From Streptomyces sp. NA02950 (GTDB taxonomy: Bacteria; Actinomycetota; Actinomycetes; Streptomycetales; Streptomycetaceae), in contig NZ_CP054916.1 in assembly GCF_013364155.1 (NCBI RefSeq), positions 3,964,501 through 4,028,500 of the forward strand: DNA of 64,000 bases, in the 5' to 3' direction. Both the position numbers and the translations under genes were made by a program. Positions 19,190 to 29,071 of this stretch are shown here, piece by piece. Position 1 is the stretch's first letter, and each line of letters starts with the position of its first letter. The notes beneath the pieces are model-generated. The model was not told where the DNA came from. It saw only the letters and a list, made by a program, of their open reading frames with translations, and did not search any database.

Positions 19190-19558
19190 TTACAGCACCT
19201 CCGGCGCGAGCGAGATGATCTTCATGAACTTCTTCTCGCGCAGCTCACGGCCCACGGGGCCGAAGATACGGGTGCCGCGGGGGTCGCCATCGTTCTTGAG
19301 GATGACGGCCGCGTTCTCGTCGAAACGGATGTACGAACCGTCCGGGCGGCGGCGCTCCTTGACGGTGCGCACGATGACCGCCTTGACGACGTCACCCTTC
19401 TTCACGTTGCCACCGGGGATCGCGTCCTTGACGGTGGCGACGATGACGTCACCGATGCCCGCGTAGCGGCGACCGGAGCCACCGAGAACACGGATGCAAA
19501 GGATTTCCTTCGCGCCCGTGTTGTCGGCGACGCGCAGTCGCGACTCCTGCTGGATCAC
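19190..19558 (-). CDS. rplN: 50S ribosomal protein L14
   Basis: 122 residues, GTG start. L14 forms inter-subunit bridges. [20 protein letters not shown] and the C-terminal [20 protein letters not shown] are canonical. A ~100-bp gap separates it from rpsQ, the usual S10/spc boundary. Confidence 0.96.
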   Translation of the reverse strand: MIQQESRLRVADNTGAKEILCIRVLGGSGRRYAGIGDVIVATVKDAIPGGNVKKGDVVKAVIVRTVKERRRPDGSYIRFDENAAVILKNDGDPRGTRIFGPVGRELREKKFMKIISLAPEVL

Positions 19559-19658
19559 GTCTATCTCCTGATCGTCTGCCGGTTCCCGGCGGGGGCTCGA
19601 TAGGTCGAGCCCCTGCCGAGCCTGGCGGAACTGTCCAGAAGGCTGCTGCCTTCAGGAA

Positions 19659-19946
19659 TTACTTGGCCTTCTCGAGGATCTCGACGACGCGCCAGCGCTT
19701 GGTCGCGGACAGCGGCCGGGTCTCCATCAGGAGGACGCGGTCGCCGACACCCGCGGCGTTCTGCTCGTCGTGCGCCTTGAGCTTGTTGGTACGGCGGATG
19801 ACCTTGCCGTACAGCGCGTGCTTGACGCGGTCCTCAACAGCGACGACGACGGTCTTGTCCATCTTGTCGCTGACGACCAGACCCTCACGCGTCTTGCGGA
19901 AGCCGCGGTTCTGCGTTGCCTTCTCAGTCACATTCGTCTCGCTCAT
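19659..19946 (-). CDS. rpsQ: 30S ribosomal protein S17
   Basis: 95 residues, an OB-fold 16S rRNA binder. [20 protein letters not shown] and [20 protein letters not shown] are diagnostic. An N-terminal 15-residue extension ([15 protein letters not shown]) is common in actinobacteria. The ATG overlaps the rpmC stop by one base. It is the last gene of the S10 group. Confidence 0.96.
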   Translation of the reverse strand: MSETNVTEKATQNRGFRKTREGLVVSDKMDKTVVVAVEDRVKHALYGKVIRRTNKLKAHDEQNAAGVGDRVLLMETRPLSATKRWRVVEILEKAK

Positions 19947-20170
19947 CAGGCGCTCTCCACCGTCTCGATGCCGAGCTCGCGCTCCCGCATCAGGGTGTAG
20001 ATCCGGGCGATGTCCTTGCGGACGGCCTTCAGCCGGCCGTGGTTCTCGAGCTGTCCGGTCGCCGCCTGGAAGCGGAGGTTGAACAGCTCTTCCTTGGCCT
20101 CACGCAGCTTGGCAACGAGGTCCTCGTTGTTCAGCTCACGCAGCTCGGACGCCTTGGTACCGGCCGCCAT
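19946..20170 (-). CDS. rpmC: 50S ribosomal protein L29
   Basis: 74 residues, two-helix protein at the tunnel exit. [22 protein letters not shown] is the family core. ATG 20170 overlaps the rplP stop by one base; the preceding GTG codon is in frame but less likely. Confidence 0.96.
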   Translation of the reverse strand: MAAGTKASELRELNNEDLVAKLREAKEELFNLRFQAATGQLENHGRLKAVRKDIARIYTLMRERELGIETVESA

Positions 20171-20589
20171 CACGACTCACCTGCCTCGCGCCGCACGATC
20201 CGGCACTTCATCGGGAGCTTGTGAGCAGCGCGGGTGAGCGCCTCACGCGCAGTCTTCTCGTTCGGGTAGGACAGCTCGAACATCACCCGACCGGGCTTGA
20301 CGTTCGCGACCCACCACTCCGGCGAACCCTTACCGGAACCCATGCGGGTCTCAGCAGGCTTCTTCGTCAGCGGACGGTCCGGGTAGATGTTGATCCAGAC
20401 CTTGCCGCCACGCTTGATGTGGCGGGTCATCGCGATACGAGCGGCCTCGATCTGACGGTTGGTGACGTACGCCGGGGTGACGGCCTGGATGCCGTACTCG
20501 CCGAACGCCAGCTCCGTACCGCCCTTGGCCATGCCGGACCGCTTGGGGTGGTGCTGCTTGCGGTGCTTGACCCTGCGAGGGATCAGCAT
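20170..20589 (-). CDS. rplP: 50S ribosomal protein L16
   Basis: 139 residues. L16 contacts the A-site tRNA elbow and is needed for late assembly. [19 protein letters not shown], the Arg-containing loop around [16 protein letters not shown] and the C-terminal [11 protein letters not shown] are typical. It lies 5 bp after the rpsC stop. Confidence 0.96.
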   Translation of the reverse strand: MLIPRRVKHRKQHHPKRSGMAKGGTELAFGEYGIQAVTPAYVTNRQIEAARIAMTRHIKRGGKVWINIYPDRPLTKKPAETRMGSGKGSPEWWVANVKPGRVMFELSYPNEKTAREALTRAAHKLPMKCRIVRREAGES

Positions 20590-20594
20590 GTCGG

Positions 20595-21424
<830 letters not shown>

Positions 21425-21425
<1 letters not shown>

Positions 21426-21772
21426 TACCGGGTTCCTTCCTTGCTGCTGACGACCACGGTGATGTGGCTGGTCCGCTTGCGGATCCGGTAGGCGCGGCCC
21501 TGGGCGCGCGGACGGAACCGCTTCAGGGTCGGGCCCTCGTCGACATAGGCCTCGGAGATGACGAGGCTGTCGGCGTCGGTGTGGTCGTAGTTGTGCGCGG
21601 CGTTGGCGATGGCGCTGTCCAGCACCTTGCCGACCGGCACGCTCGCGGCCTGCGGGGCGAAACGCAGGACCGCCTGAGCCTCCGTGGCGCTCATGCCACG
21701 GATGAGGTCCACCACGCGGCGGGCCTTCATGGGCGTGACGCGGATGTACCGCGCCTGGGCCCTGGCTTCCAT
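21425..21772 (-). CDS. rplV: 50S ribosomal protein L22
   Basis: 115 residues from ATG 21772 ([19 protein letters not shown]). L22 lines the peptide exit tunnel, and its beta-hairpin loop ([19 protein letters not shown]) is unaltered, so no macrolide-type change is evident. An in-frame ATG at 21796 is an alternative start that would add 8 residues. Confidence 0.95.
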
Positions 21773-21815
21773 GGTTGTCCCTTCGGTGTCAGTCATAGTC
21801 TTCGCTCTCCGCTGA

Positions 21816-22097
21816 TCAGCGACGACGCGACTTGCGGTCGTCCTTCTCATGGCCGCGGAAGGTGCGGGTCGGCGCGAACTCGCCGAGCTTGTGGCCGACC
21901 ATCGACTCGGTGACGAACACCGGGACGTGCTTGCGGCCGTCGTGCACCGCGATCGTGTGGCCGAGCATGGCCGGGACGATCATCGAGCGGCGGGACCAGG
22001 TCTTGATGACGTTCTTGGTGCCGGCTTCGTTCTGGACATCCACCTTCTTGCTCAGGTGGTCGTCGACGAAGGGCCCCTTCTTGAGACTGCGCGGCAT
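21816..22097 (-). CDS. rpsS: 30S ribosomal protein S19
   Basis: 93 residues. S19 is in the head of the small subunit next to S13. [19 protein letters not shown] and [16 protein letters not shown] are canonical. It lies 12 bp after the rplB stop. Confidence 0.96.
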   Translation of the reverse strand: MPRSLKKGPFVDDHLSKKVDVQNEAGTKNVIKTWSRRSMIVPAMLGHTIAVHDGRKHVPVFVTESMVGHKLGEFAPTRTFRGHEKDDRKSRRR

Positions 22098-22109
22098 CTA
22101 AACCCGCTC

Positions 22110-22946
22110 CTAGCGCTTCTTGTTCGTCTTGCGGCGGCGGACGATGTACTTGTTGCTGGCCTTCTTCGGCGAGCGCGTACGGCCCTCCTTCTGACCCCAG
22201 GGCGAGACCGGGTGGCGACCACCGGAGGTCTTGCCCTCACCACCGCCGTGCGGGTGGTCGACGGGGTTCATGACCACACCACGAACGGTCGGGCGGACGC
22301 CCTTCCAGCGCATGCGGCCGGCCTTGCCCCAGTTGATGTTCGACTGCTCGGCGTTGCCGACCTCGCCGACGGTGGCGCGGCAGCGGACGTCGACCAGGCG
22401 GATCTCACCGGACGGCATACGAAGGTGGGCCATGGAGCCCTCCTTCGCCAGCAGCTGCACGGAGGCACCCGCGGAGCGGGCGAACTTCGCGCCGCCGCCG
22501 GGCCGCAGCTCGATGGCGTGGATCGTGGTACCGACCGGGATGTTGCGCAGCGCCAGGTTGTTGCCGGGCTTGATGTCGGCACCGGGGCCGTTCTCGATCC
22601 GGGCGCCCTGCGACAGGCCGCGCGGCGCGAGGATGTAGCGCTTCTCGCCGTCGGCGTAGTGCAGCAGCGCGATACGCGCGGTGCGGTTGGGGTCGTATTC
22701 GATGTGTGCGACCTTCGCCGGGACGCCGTCCTTGTCATGACGGCGGAAGTCGATCACGCGGTACGCACGCTTGTGACCGCCACCCTGGTGGCGGACCGTG
22801 ATGCGGCCGGCGTTGTTACGACCACCCTTGCTGTGCAGCGGGCGGACCAGCGACTTCTCCGGCGTGGACCGCGTGATCTCGACGAAGTCGGCGACGCTGG
22901 AGCCACGACGGCCCGGGGTCGTCGGCTTGTACTTGCGGATACCCAT
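22110..22946 (-). CDS. rplB: 50S ribosomal protein L2
   Basis: 278 residues. L2 is required for subunit association and peptidyl transfer. The essential His region ([17 protein letters not shown]) is present at ~225-240, and the N-terminal RNA-binding part is complete. It follows rplW by 47 bp. Confidence 0.97.
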   Translation of the reverse strand: MGIRKYKPTTPGRRGSSVADFVEITRSTPEKSLVRPLHSKGGRNNAGRITVRHQGGGHKRAYRVIDFRRHDKDGVPAKVAHIEYDPNRTARIALLHYADGEKRYILAPRGLSQGARIENGPGADIKPGNNLALRNIPVGTTIHAIELRPGGGAKFARSAGASVQLLAKEGSMAHLRMPSGEIRLVDVRCRATVGEVGNAEQSNINWGKAGRMRWKGVRPTVRGVVMNPVDHPHGGGEGKTSGGRHPVSPWGQKEGRTRSPKKASNKYIVRRRKTNKKR

Positions 22947-22993
22947 TTCTCAGTCCTCGGAAGATTCCGGACTTCTGGACGTTCCGATCTCCG

Positions 22994-23320
22994 TCAGGAG
23001 ACCGGACCGCCGAAGATGTCGATGCGGTCGCCCTCGGCGAGGGTCACGATGGCGCGCTTGGTGTCCTTGCGCTTGCCGTAGCCGGTGCGGGTGCGCTTGC
23101 GCTTGCCCTGCCGGTTGATCGTGTTGACCCCGGTGACCTTGACCGAGAAGACCGCCTCGACGGCCTGCTTGATCTGGGTCTTGTTGGCGCCGGGCGCGAC
23201 GATGAACGTGTACTTGTTCTCGTCGAGCAGCGCGTAGCTCTTCTCCGAGACCACCGGCTTGACGAGAACGTCGCGGGGGTCCGTGAAGGTCTTGCTGGTG
23301 ACAGCGGTCGCCTCACTCAT
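22994..23320 (-). CDS. rplW: 50S ribosomal protein L23
   Basis: 108 residues. L23 sits at the tunnel exit and docks trigger factor and [24 protein letters not shown] is typical. The ATG overlaps the rplD stop by one base (TGATG). Confidence 0.96.
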   Translation of the reverse strand: MSEATAVTSKTFTDPRDVLVKPVVSEKSYALLDENKYTFIVAPGANKTQIKQAVEAVFSVKVTGVNTINRQGKRKRTRTGYGKRKDTKRAIVTLAEGDRIDIFGGPVS

Positions 23321-23982
23321 CAGGCGGCGCTCCCTTCGGTCTTCTCAGCGGCCTTGGGACCAGCCACGAAGGACTCGAAGGCGGCCTTGGTGAAGACCAC
23401 GTCATCGGAGACGAGCACGTCGTACGTGTTCAGCTGGCCCGGCTCCAGGAGGTGCACCTGGGGCAGGTTGCGGGCGGACAGCCACGCGGCCTCGTCGCTC
23501 CGCTCGGCGACCAGGAGCACGTTCTTGCGCTCGCTGATCTTGCCCAGCAGGGTCTTCGCGGCCTTGGTGGAGATGTCGCCGTCGACCACACCGCTCACCA
23601 CGTGGATGCGGCTGTGGCGCGCCCGGTCGGAGAGGGCACCGCGCAGGGCGGCGGCCTTCATCTTCTTCGGGGTGCGCTGGCTGTAGTCGCGCGGCACGGG
23701 GCCGTGCACGACGCCACCGCCGGCGAACTGCGGCGCGCGGGTCGAGCCCTGGCGGGCGCGGCCGGTGCCCTTCTGGCGGTACGGCTTCTTGCCACCGCCA
23801 CGGACCTCGCCGCGGGTCTTGGTCTTGTGCGTGCCCTGGCGGGCAGCGGCCAGCTGCGCGACGACGACCTGGTGGATCAGCGGAATGCTGACCTGCGCGT
23901 CGAAGATCTCCGCGGGGAGCTCGACGGTCCCGGTCTTGTCGCCGGCCGGCGAAAGGATGTCAATGCTGCTTGGAGTACTCAT
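23320..23982 (-). CDS. rplD: 50S ribosomal protein L4
   Basis: 220 residues. L4 reaches into the exit tunnel with its loop ([20 protein letters not shown]), which is unaltered. In E. coli L4 represses the S10 operon; whether it does so in actinobacteria is not shown by this sequence. The gene starts ~9 bp after rplC. Confidence 0.96.
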   Translation of the reverse strand: MSTPSSIDILSPAGDKTGTVELPAEIFDAQVSIPLIHQVVVAQLAAARQGTHKTKTRGEVRGGGKKPYRQKGTGRARQGSTRAPQFAGGGVVHGPVPRDYSQRTPKKMKAAALRGALSDRARHSRIHVVSGVVDGDISTKAAKTLLGKISERKNVLLVAERSDEAAWLSARNLPQVHLLEPGQLNTYDVLVSDDVVFTKAAFESFVAGPKAAEKTEGSAA

Positions 23983-23991
23983 CGGCTTACC

Positions 23992-24636
23992 TCAGGCCCC
24001 CTTGGCCGCGGTACGGACCAGGACGAGGCCGCCGTTCGGACCAGGAACCGCTCCCTTGATCAGGAGCAGGCCCTTCTCCGCGTCAACGGCGTGGACGGTC
24101 AGGTTCTGGGTGGTGACCCGCTCGTTGCCCATGCGGCCGGCCATGCGCAGGCCCTTGAACACGCGGCCCGGGGTGGCGCAGCCACCGATGGAGCCCGGCG
24201 AGCGGTGCTTGCGCTGGGTGCCGTGGCCGGCGCCGAGGCCGGCGAAGCCGTGGCGCTTCATGACACCGGCGGTGCCCTTGCCCTTGCTGGTGCCGGTCAC
24301 ATCGACCTTCACACCGGACTCGAACACCTCGGCGGTGACCTCCTGGCCGAGCGTGTACTCGCCGGCGTCAGCGGTACGCAGCTCCACCAGGTGGCGGCGC
24401 GGGGTGACGTCGGCCTTGGCGAAGTGGCCCTTGAGGGGCTTGTTCACCTTGCGCGGGTCGATCTCGCCGAAGGCGATCTGGACGGCGTTGTAGCCGTCCG
24501 CGTCGTCGGTACGGACCTGGGTCACGACGCAGGGACCGGCCTTGACGACGGTGACCGGGACGACGCGGTTGTTCTCGTCCCACACCTGCGTCATGCCGAG
24601 CTTCTCGCCCAGGACGCCCTTGATCTGCTTAGCCAT
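23992..24636 (-). CDS. rplC: 50S ribosomal protein L3
   Basis: 214 residues from ATG 24636 ([20 protein letters not shown]). L3 reaches the peptidyl-transferase centre with its long loop ([21 protein letters not shown]), which looks wild type. It follows rpsJ by 13 bp in the S10 operon. Confidence 0.96.
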   Translation of the reverse strand: MAKQIKGVLGEKLGMTQVWDENNRVVPVTVVKAGPCVVTQVRTDDADGYNAVQIAFGEIDPRKVNKPLKGHFAKADVTPRRHLVELRTADAGEYTLGQEVTAEVFESGVKVDVTGTSKGKGTAGVMKRHGFAGLGAGHGTQRKHRSPGSIGGCATPGRVFKGLRMAGRMGNERVTTQNLTVHAVDAEKGLLLIKGAVPGPNGGLVLVRTAAKGA

Positions 24637-24649
24637 CTCGCGCGTCACC

Positions 24650-24958
24650 TCAGAGCTTGATCTCGATGTCGACGCCAGCCGGCAGGTCGAGACGCATGAG
24701 CGAGTCGACGGTCTTCGGCGTGGGGTCGAGGATGTCGATGAGGCGCTTGTGCGTACGCATCTCGAAGTGCTCGCGCGAGTCCTTGTACTTGTGCGGCGAC
24801 TTGATGACGCAGTACACGTTCTTCTCTGTGGGCAGCGGCACCGGGCCCGCGACCGACGCACCAGTGCGGGTCACCGTCTCGACGATCTTCTTCGCCGAGG
24901 AGTCGATGACCTCGTGGTCGTAGGCCTTGAGCCGGATGCGGATCTTCTGTCCCGCCAT
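24650..24958 (-). CDS. rpsJ: 30S ribosomal protein S10
   Basis: 102 residues from ATG 24958 ([19 protein letters not shown]), the first gene of the S10-spc supercluster. S10 sits in the head of the small subunit and, as NusE, joins NusG/Rho antitermination complexes. The C-terminal [17 protein letters not shown] is canonical. A structured leader shared with rpsL lies 74-130 bp upstream. Confidence 0.97.
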   Translation of the reverse strand: MAGQKIRIRLKAYDHEVIDSSAKKIVETVTRTGASVAGPVPLPTEKNVYCVIKSPHKYKDSREHFEMRTHKRLIDILDPTPKTVDSLMRLDLPAGVDIEIKL

Positions 24959-25305
24959 GGCTACTTCGTAGTCCTGTCTCTCGTAACGCTCTGGGACCCG
25001 GTGGCGTACACGGCTCCCTCCCACCCCACTCCCGACCCACGCGGTCGGGCGTGTCGCGCCCCCTCTTGTAGATCTCCACAGGAGAGATCCCTCATGAAGG
25101 GGTTTGCTGGGGGAGAAAGTCACCCACCGGGCGCCTGGCTGGGGCCCCGCTGACACTTCCCGGAAGATTCCCGTACTTCCGCCCCTGAGCAGGGACGACG
25201 AGTACTGCGGGACTCGCTTCCAGTCCTCCCGGCGGGAGGCGCGCAGCATCGGCACGCAACCGAGCAACCTGGCTAGTGTGCCATAGCGGCTGCTCCGGAC
25301 GCCAA
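24959..25305 (-). promoter_or_regulatory. rpsJ (S10 operon) leader and promoter region
   Basis: 347 bp without a gene on either strand. Two hairpins can be drawn in the leader: 25071-25077/25081-25089 (GATCTCC-ACA-GGAGAGATC, one bulge) and, closer to rpsJ, 25031-25037/25043-25049 with a CACGC loop. The second, with its flank to 25059, matches the block 39512-39539 upstream of rpsL at all but one of 28 positions. Further upstream, TTGGCG near 25302 with CACACT near 25277 is a weak promoter candidate; I see no convincing -35/-10 pair. The gap separates the S10 operon from the lipoprotein gene. Confidence 0.55.
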
Positions 25306-26124
25306 TCAGGAGCGCGGAAGCATACCCCCCGCGCGGGAGCGCTCAAACCCGGCCGAGCGCCCCCGCGTGTCGTGCGCCACGGCGGCGGCGCCGATCGCGG
25401 ACTGGCCGTCGTTCCGCCACCACCAGCGCCAGTCCTTCCGGGAATGGGGCGGCCTCCGGTACTCGGTCGGGGGCAGGGGGTGCGCGGGTCCCGCCGGGAT
25501 ACCGGCCTCCTTCAGGCAGCCCAGCTCCTCGGCCATGACCCGGGTCACGGACATGAGAATGGCCATGCCCGCTTGTCCCTTCTTGGCGCCCGGCAGGTCC
25601 GCGTGGGCTTCGGTGGGCGACATCAGCAGGTCACCCACCACAAAGGGGGACCCGCCCTTCTGACGGATGCCTCCGGTGCAGCGGAAGGTGATCTCTGCGC
25701 CCAGCCTGGATGACGCACCGTAGGCGCCCACCCGGTAATAGTTCCCCTCCGGACTGAGCCGGTCAGGCCACTCCCTTGGCGTATCGTACTTGACGAATTT
25801 GACCTGAAAGAGGGGAAAGGCCACAGAGCTGTTCGGGCTATAGACACGGCACAGGGGCTCGTAGACCATTTTCTTTTCGCGGGAAATAAGCGAAGCCGCT
25901 TTCCGGAAGGTGGATTCCTGGAGGTTTTTGAATGTGTTGTCACGGCTCAGGACGTCGAGTGCCTGTCGTGCACCCACATCCAGAGATGATGCGCACAGCT
26001 TGGCGACGGGGACGCTGTCAGTCCGCTCCTTCTCCTCCGGCCCCTTCCCTTCGCCGGTGCAGGAGGTCAGCGTCAGCGCCGCGCACAGCGCCACCCCCGG
26101 CAGAACTCTCCGATGATCGCGCAA
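25306..26124 (-). CDS. Putative lipoprotein of a WxG-protein unit
   Basis: 272 residues. A lipoprotein signal is clear: RR at 5-6, a hydrophobic run, then lipobox LTSC with Cys22; mature protein starts [13 protein letters not shown]. No catalytic motif is recognised; the tail after ~220 is Arg/Trp/Pro-rich. The start is a TTG preceded by GGTGAGGCG; there is no ATG or GTG that leaves a full signal peptide. It begins 4 bp after the large WxG protein gene, so it is the third gene of that unit. It is likely displayed on the outer face of the membrane. Confidence 0.7.
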   Translation of the reverse strand: MRDHRRVLPGVALCAALTLTSCTGEGKGPEEKERTDSVPVAKLCASSLDVGARQALDVLSRDNTFKNLQESTFRKAASLISREKKMVYEPLCRVYSPNSSVAFPLFQVKFVKYDTPREWPDRLSPEGNYYRVGAYGASSRLGAEITFRCTGGIRQKGGSPFVVGDLLMSPTEAHADLPGAKKGQAGMAILMSVTRVMAEELGCLKEAGIPAGPAHPLPPTEYRRPPHSRKDWRWWWRNDGQSAIGAAAVAHDTRGRSAGFERSRAGGMLPRS

Positions 26125-26128
26125 CGCC

Positions 26129-28417
26129 TCACCCCGTATACGGCTTCAGACCCCGGTACTGCCCCGCGCCCGCGCCGCTTCCGTAGTAGTTCTCCTTGAT
26201 TTCATTGCCCAGCAGCCGGTCCGATTCCCCGCTGGGTCCATGCCCTCCAAAGTAGGTGCCCATGGTCTTCCCCAACTGGTTCTCACCGGTTTTGAAGAAT
26301 CCGGATGAATCCGGGGGCTTCGGCGCGTCCGGGCCACCGAAGACGGCATCATTGTGGAAGACCTTCGCGAACTCCTGGCCCGCGCCCATCGCGACGGGCA
26401 CGATCAGCCCCCAGGGGCCTGCCTTGCCCACCACGCTGACGATCCCCTGGCTCACCGCCGGCGCGCTGGCGCTGTACCCGACCCTGGTCCAGTTCGAGGA
26501 CTCCTGGAACGCCTTCTGCGCCTCCGCGCTGTCATGTGCGTACGTCGCCTCGATCTGCGCGGCGCGGGACTGGTCGAGGACGCCTCGGACCTCGGCCTCG
26601 GTCAGGAGCGCGTTGCTGCCGCGGGTGTAGTTCCCGGCCCCGTCGGCCGGTGGGTGCGCGGCGATCTGGCTGAGCGTGTAGAGATGCTCGGCCTGGTTCA
26701 TCAGGCCATGGGACGTCTTGTTGTGGCCGAGCACGCTGAGGAAGTTCAGGGACCCCTCGCGTTTGAAGTCGGCACGCCCCTCATAGGCCGGGGGGAAGGT
26801 CTTGCCGTCCCTCCCGTCCTCCCCCACACCCGACATGTAGTAGTTCAGGTCGTCCACGTACGCCCCGCCCATACGCCCCAGGCTCGCCGCCATCGCCGGC
26901 TGGTCGTGCAGCAGCCGGGGACCCTCCTTGCCCCCGTAGACGGCGACGACCTGCTCCATCACATCCGCCGTAGACGCGGTGCGCCGGTCGCCGCCGTGCC
27001 GGAAGATCTCCGGGTCCTTGCCCGTGACCTCCTCCGCGTCCCAGGAGTAGCCGGTCGTCGCCGCGGTCAGGGCGTGGCCGAGGGCCTCATGGCCCGGGAG
27101 GTCGCGGGGGCCGCCCCTGGTGTTGCCGTCGAAGATCCAGTTGCGGTCCTGGGTGAGGTACTCGAAGCGGGGATTGAGCCCGCCGTCCTCGGGCTTTCGG
27201 AAGAACTCGGTGGACGCCTCCGGGTTGTGGCCGAGCCCTTCCAGGAAGCCGGTCATCGCGTCCATGCCGGTGTCGCCGTGGCGGCCGATCACATTCAGCG
27301 TGTCGTTCTCACCCGTGAGCGTCCAGTAGGGGAAGCCCTTCTCGGTGTTGTTCTTCTTGTCCCAGGCCACCAGCTTGCCGCCGTACGCGTTCAGGAAGTC
27401 CTTGTCGTACGTCCCGGTGCGCATCAGATTGCTCATGATCTGGAAGCCGAAGGGGTGGGTGCGCCCGCCGGAGTCATCCAGCCGCGACGGGCCCAGGCGG
27501 ATCATCTCGTCCTTCCACGCCGCCATGGCGGGGGTGTCCACGTGGGAGGCGGTGGCCAGGGTCATTCCCAGGCTCCGCTGGAGGCTCTTCGCCGACTTCC
27601 ACCACGCCTTGTCGTCGATGTCGGTATCGGGGTACAGCGGGTTGTGCGGATGCGTCGCGTTGTACCAGAGCTTGAGGGTGCCATCCGCCTTCAGCTTGGT
27701 GGCGAACCGCTCGGCGAACTCGGGGGCCTGGCTGTGCCGGGCCATCAGCACCGACAGCTGGGCCAGCTGGGTGGACGACAGCCGGCCGTTCTCGGTACCG
27801 GCCAGCTCGATGGCCTTCTTCAGGTCCTTCGCGGTCGCCTCACGGGCCTGGTCCAGGCTGTTGTAGGCGTGGTCGTTGAAGCCGCGCTTCTCGCCGTTGA
27901 CATCCGCGGTCAGGGCCTGGACCAGGGCGCTGTCCGCCTCCCCCGCCAGCTCCAGCGCCTTGCGGGTGCGCTCGCGGTAGCCGGCGAAGGTGTCCTGGTA
28001 GGACTTGGTCATCGCGGCGCGGTTCTTCTCCTGGTCGTCGGGCAGATCGAGGTAGACCGAGCCGTCGTGCTTGTTGAGCTTCAGATACTCGTGGCCCTCG
28101 AGTTCCTTCTCGATGGCGTCCAGAGTGCTCTTGGCCGAGGTGAACTTCTCCAGCCCCTGCTTCATCACGTTGTGCACCCGGCGGGCCTCCTCGGCCGCCG
28201 CCAGGATCTGCCGCCGCACCGCGCGCAGCGTGCGCCAGGCCGCGTCGGCCGCCTCGCCCTGCCAGTCGGAGTGGGCCAGCCCCTTGGTGACATCGGTGCC
28301 GAAGTTGGTGTCGATCTGCTGGAACTTCCCCGGCGCCTGGCTCCACTTGGTGACGGCCTCGCGGAGCGGGGTGAGGTTCGCGTTCTTCACATCGGTGTAG
28401 CCGAGCTGCTCGCTCAC
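26129..28417 (-). CDS. Large WxG-containing protein, possible type VII secretion substrate
   Basis: 762 residues from GTG 28417 (SEQLGYTDVKNANLTPL). The N-terminal ~250 residues are helical, with a WxG signature in HSDWQGEAADAAWRTL at ~55 and a coiled-coil-like stretch after it, as in LXG/WXG proteins exported by ESX-type systems. The middle is a globular region with no catalytic motif I recognise (FLEGLGHNPEASTEFFRK, GHEALGHALTAATTG). A short hydrophobic stretch near 670 (GKAGPWGLIVPVAMGAG) recalls membrane-inserting segments. It may belong to a DUF6571-type family, but I cannot confirm that. It overlaps the small upstream gene by 4 nt (GTGA). Confidence 0.75.
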   Translation of the reverse strand: MSEQLGYTDVKNANLTPLREAVTKWSQAPGKFQQIDTNFGTDVTKGLAHSDWQGEAADAAWRTLRAVRRQILAAAEEARRVHNVMKQGLEKFTSAKSTLDAIEKELEGHEYLKLNKHDGSVYLDLPDDQEKNRAAMTKSYQDTFAGYRERTRKALELAGEADSALVQALTADVNGEKRGFNDHAYNSLDQAREATAKDLKKAIELAGTENGRLSSTQLAQLSVLMARHSQAPEFAERFATKLKADGTLKLWYNATHPHNPLYPDTDIDDKAWWKSAKSLQRSLGMTLATASHVDTPAMAAWKDEMIRLGPSRLDDSGGRTHPFGFQIMSNLMRTGTYDKDFLNAYGGKLVAWDKKNNTEKGFPYWTLTGENDTLNVIGRHGDTGMDAMTGFLEGLGHNPEASTEFFRKPEDGGLNPRFEYLTQDRNWIFDGNTRGGPRDLPGHEALGHALTAATTGYSWDAEEVTGKDPEIFRHGGDRRTASTADVMEQVVAVYGGKEGPRLLHDQPAMAASLGRMGGAYVDDLNYYMSGVGEDGRDGKTFPPAYEGRADFKREGSLNFLSVLGHNKTSHGLMNQAEHLYTLSQIAAHPPADGAGNYTRGSNALLTEAEVRGVLDQSRAAQIEATYAHDSAEAQKAFQESSNWTRVGYSASAPAVSQGIVSVVGKAGPWGLIVPVAMGAGQEFAKVFHNDAVFGGPDAPKPPDSSGFFKTGENQLGKTMGTYFGGHGPSGESDRLLGNEIKENYYGSGAGAGQYRGLKPYTG

Positions 28418-28833
28418 GATTGCTTCCCCCGGTCCACGCGGTAGCCCTGGGCCTGCTTGCTGTCCTCGTGGGTGAAGGCGTCGGCGGCGGTGCGCAGAGC
28501 GGACGCGGTGCTGCTGAACTGCCCCTTCACATAGGCCATCTGGTCCTTCCAGCGCTCCAGGAAGGTGTCGATGGCCTTGTCGGTGGCGAAGCCCGTGAGG
28601 CTGCCGCTGACCTGGCCGGTCTCGGTCATGACCTCGTCGTCCGCGGTGAGGAACTGTCCCCGTACCGTCTCGGCCTTGCCCGCGCGCTTGCGCAGTACGG
28701 AGGCCGTCACATGGAGCTTCGGCCGGGCCCCCGGCCCGCAGCCGCCCCCGGACGAGTTCAGCCGTGTCCCCGTGGATGCCGGCGATGCGTGCGCGGCCGC
28801 CTTGAGCTGCGCCCACTCCTCCTCGAACGTCAT
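28414..28833 (-). CDS. Small WXG100-like partner protein
   Basis: 139 residues from ATG 28833, which has GGGGGA upstream. The size, absence of a signal peptide, an N-terminal helix (TFEEEWAQLKAAAHAS) and a C-terminal helical region (FLERWKDQMAYVKGQFSSTA) resemble small partner proteins encoded before large WxG/LXG proteins. No clean WxG turn is seen, so the family call is tentative. The stop overlaps the GTG of the 762-residue gene by 4 nt, which suggests equal production and physical pairing. Confidence 0.65.
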   Translation of the reverse strand: MTFEEEWAQLKAAAHASPASTGTRLNSSGGGCGPGARPKLHVTASVLRKRAGKAETVRGQFLTADDEVMTETGQVSGSLTGFATDKAIDTFLERWKDQMAYVKGQFSSTASALRTAADAFTHEDSKQAQGYRVDRGKQS

Positions 28834-29071
28834 CTGTCCCCCAGTGTGTCCACGACGAGCCCCCCGTATGAGGCGCCAAGAACGTAATCCGCGGAAACGA
28901 ACGCGAGATGAAGGCGGCGGAGGCGGCAACTGAACGCCGGAGTCCGGGGTGTTGTCCGTTCTGTGACCAAGACCTTCCGGTCAGCGGTCAACCTCTGAAG
29001 ATCGCAAACCGTCCCCTTCTACGTGAGAGCAGCCGCGGATAACGGGCTGCCCAAGTGACAGGGTCACCAAA

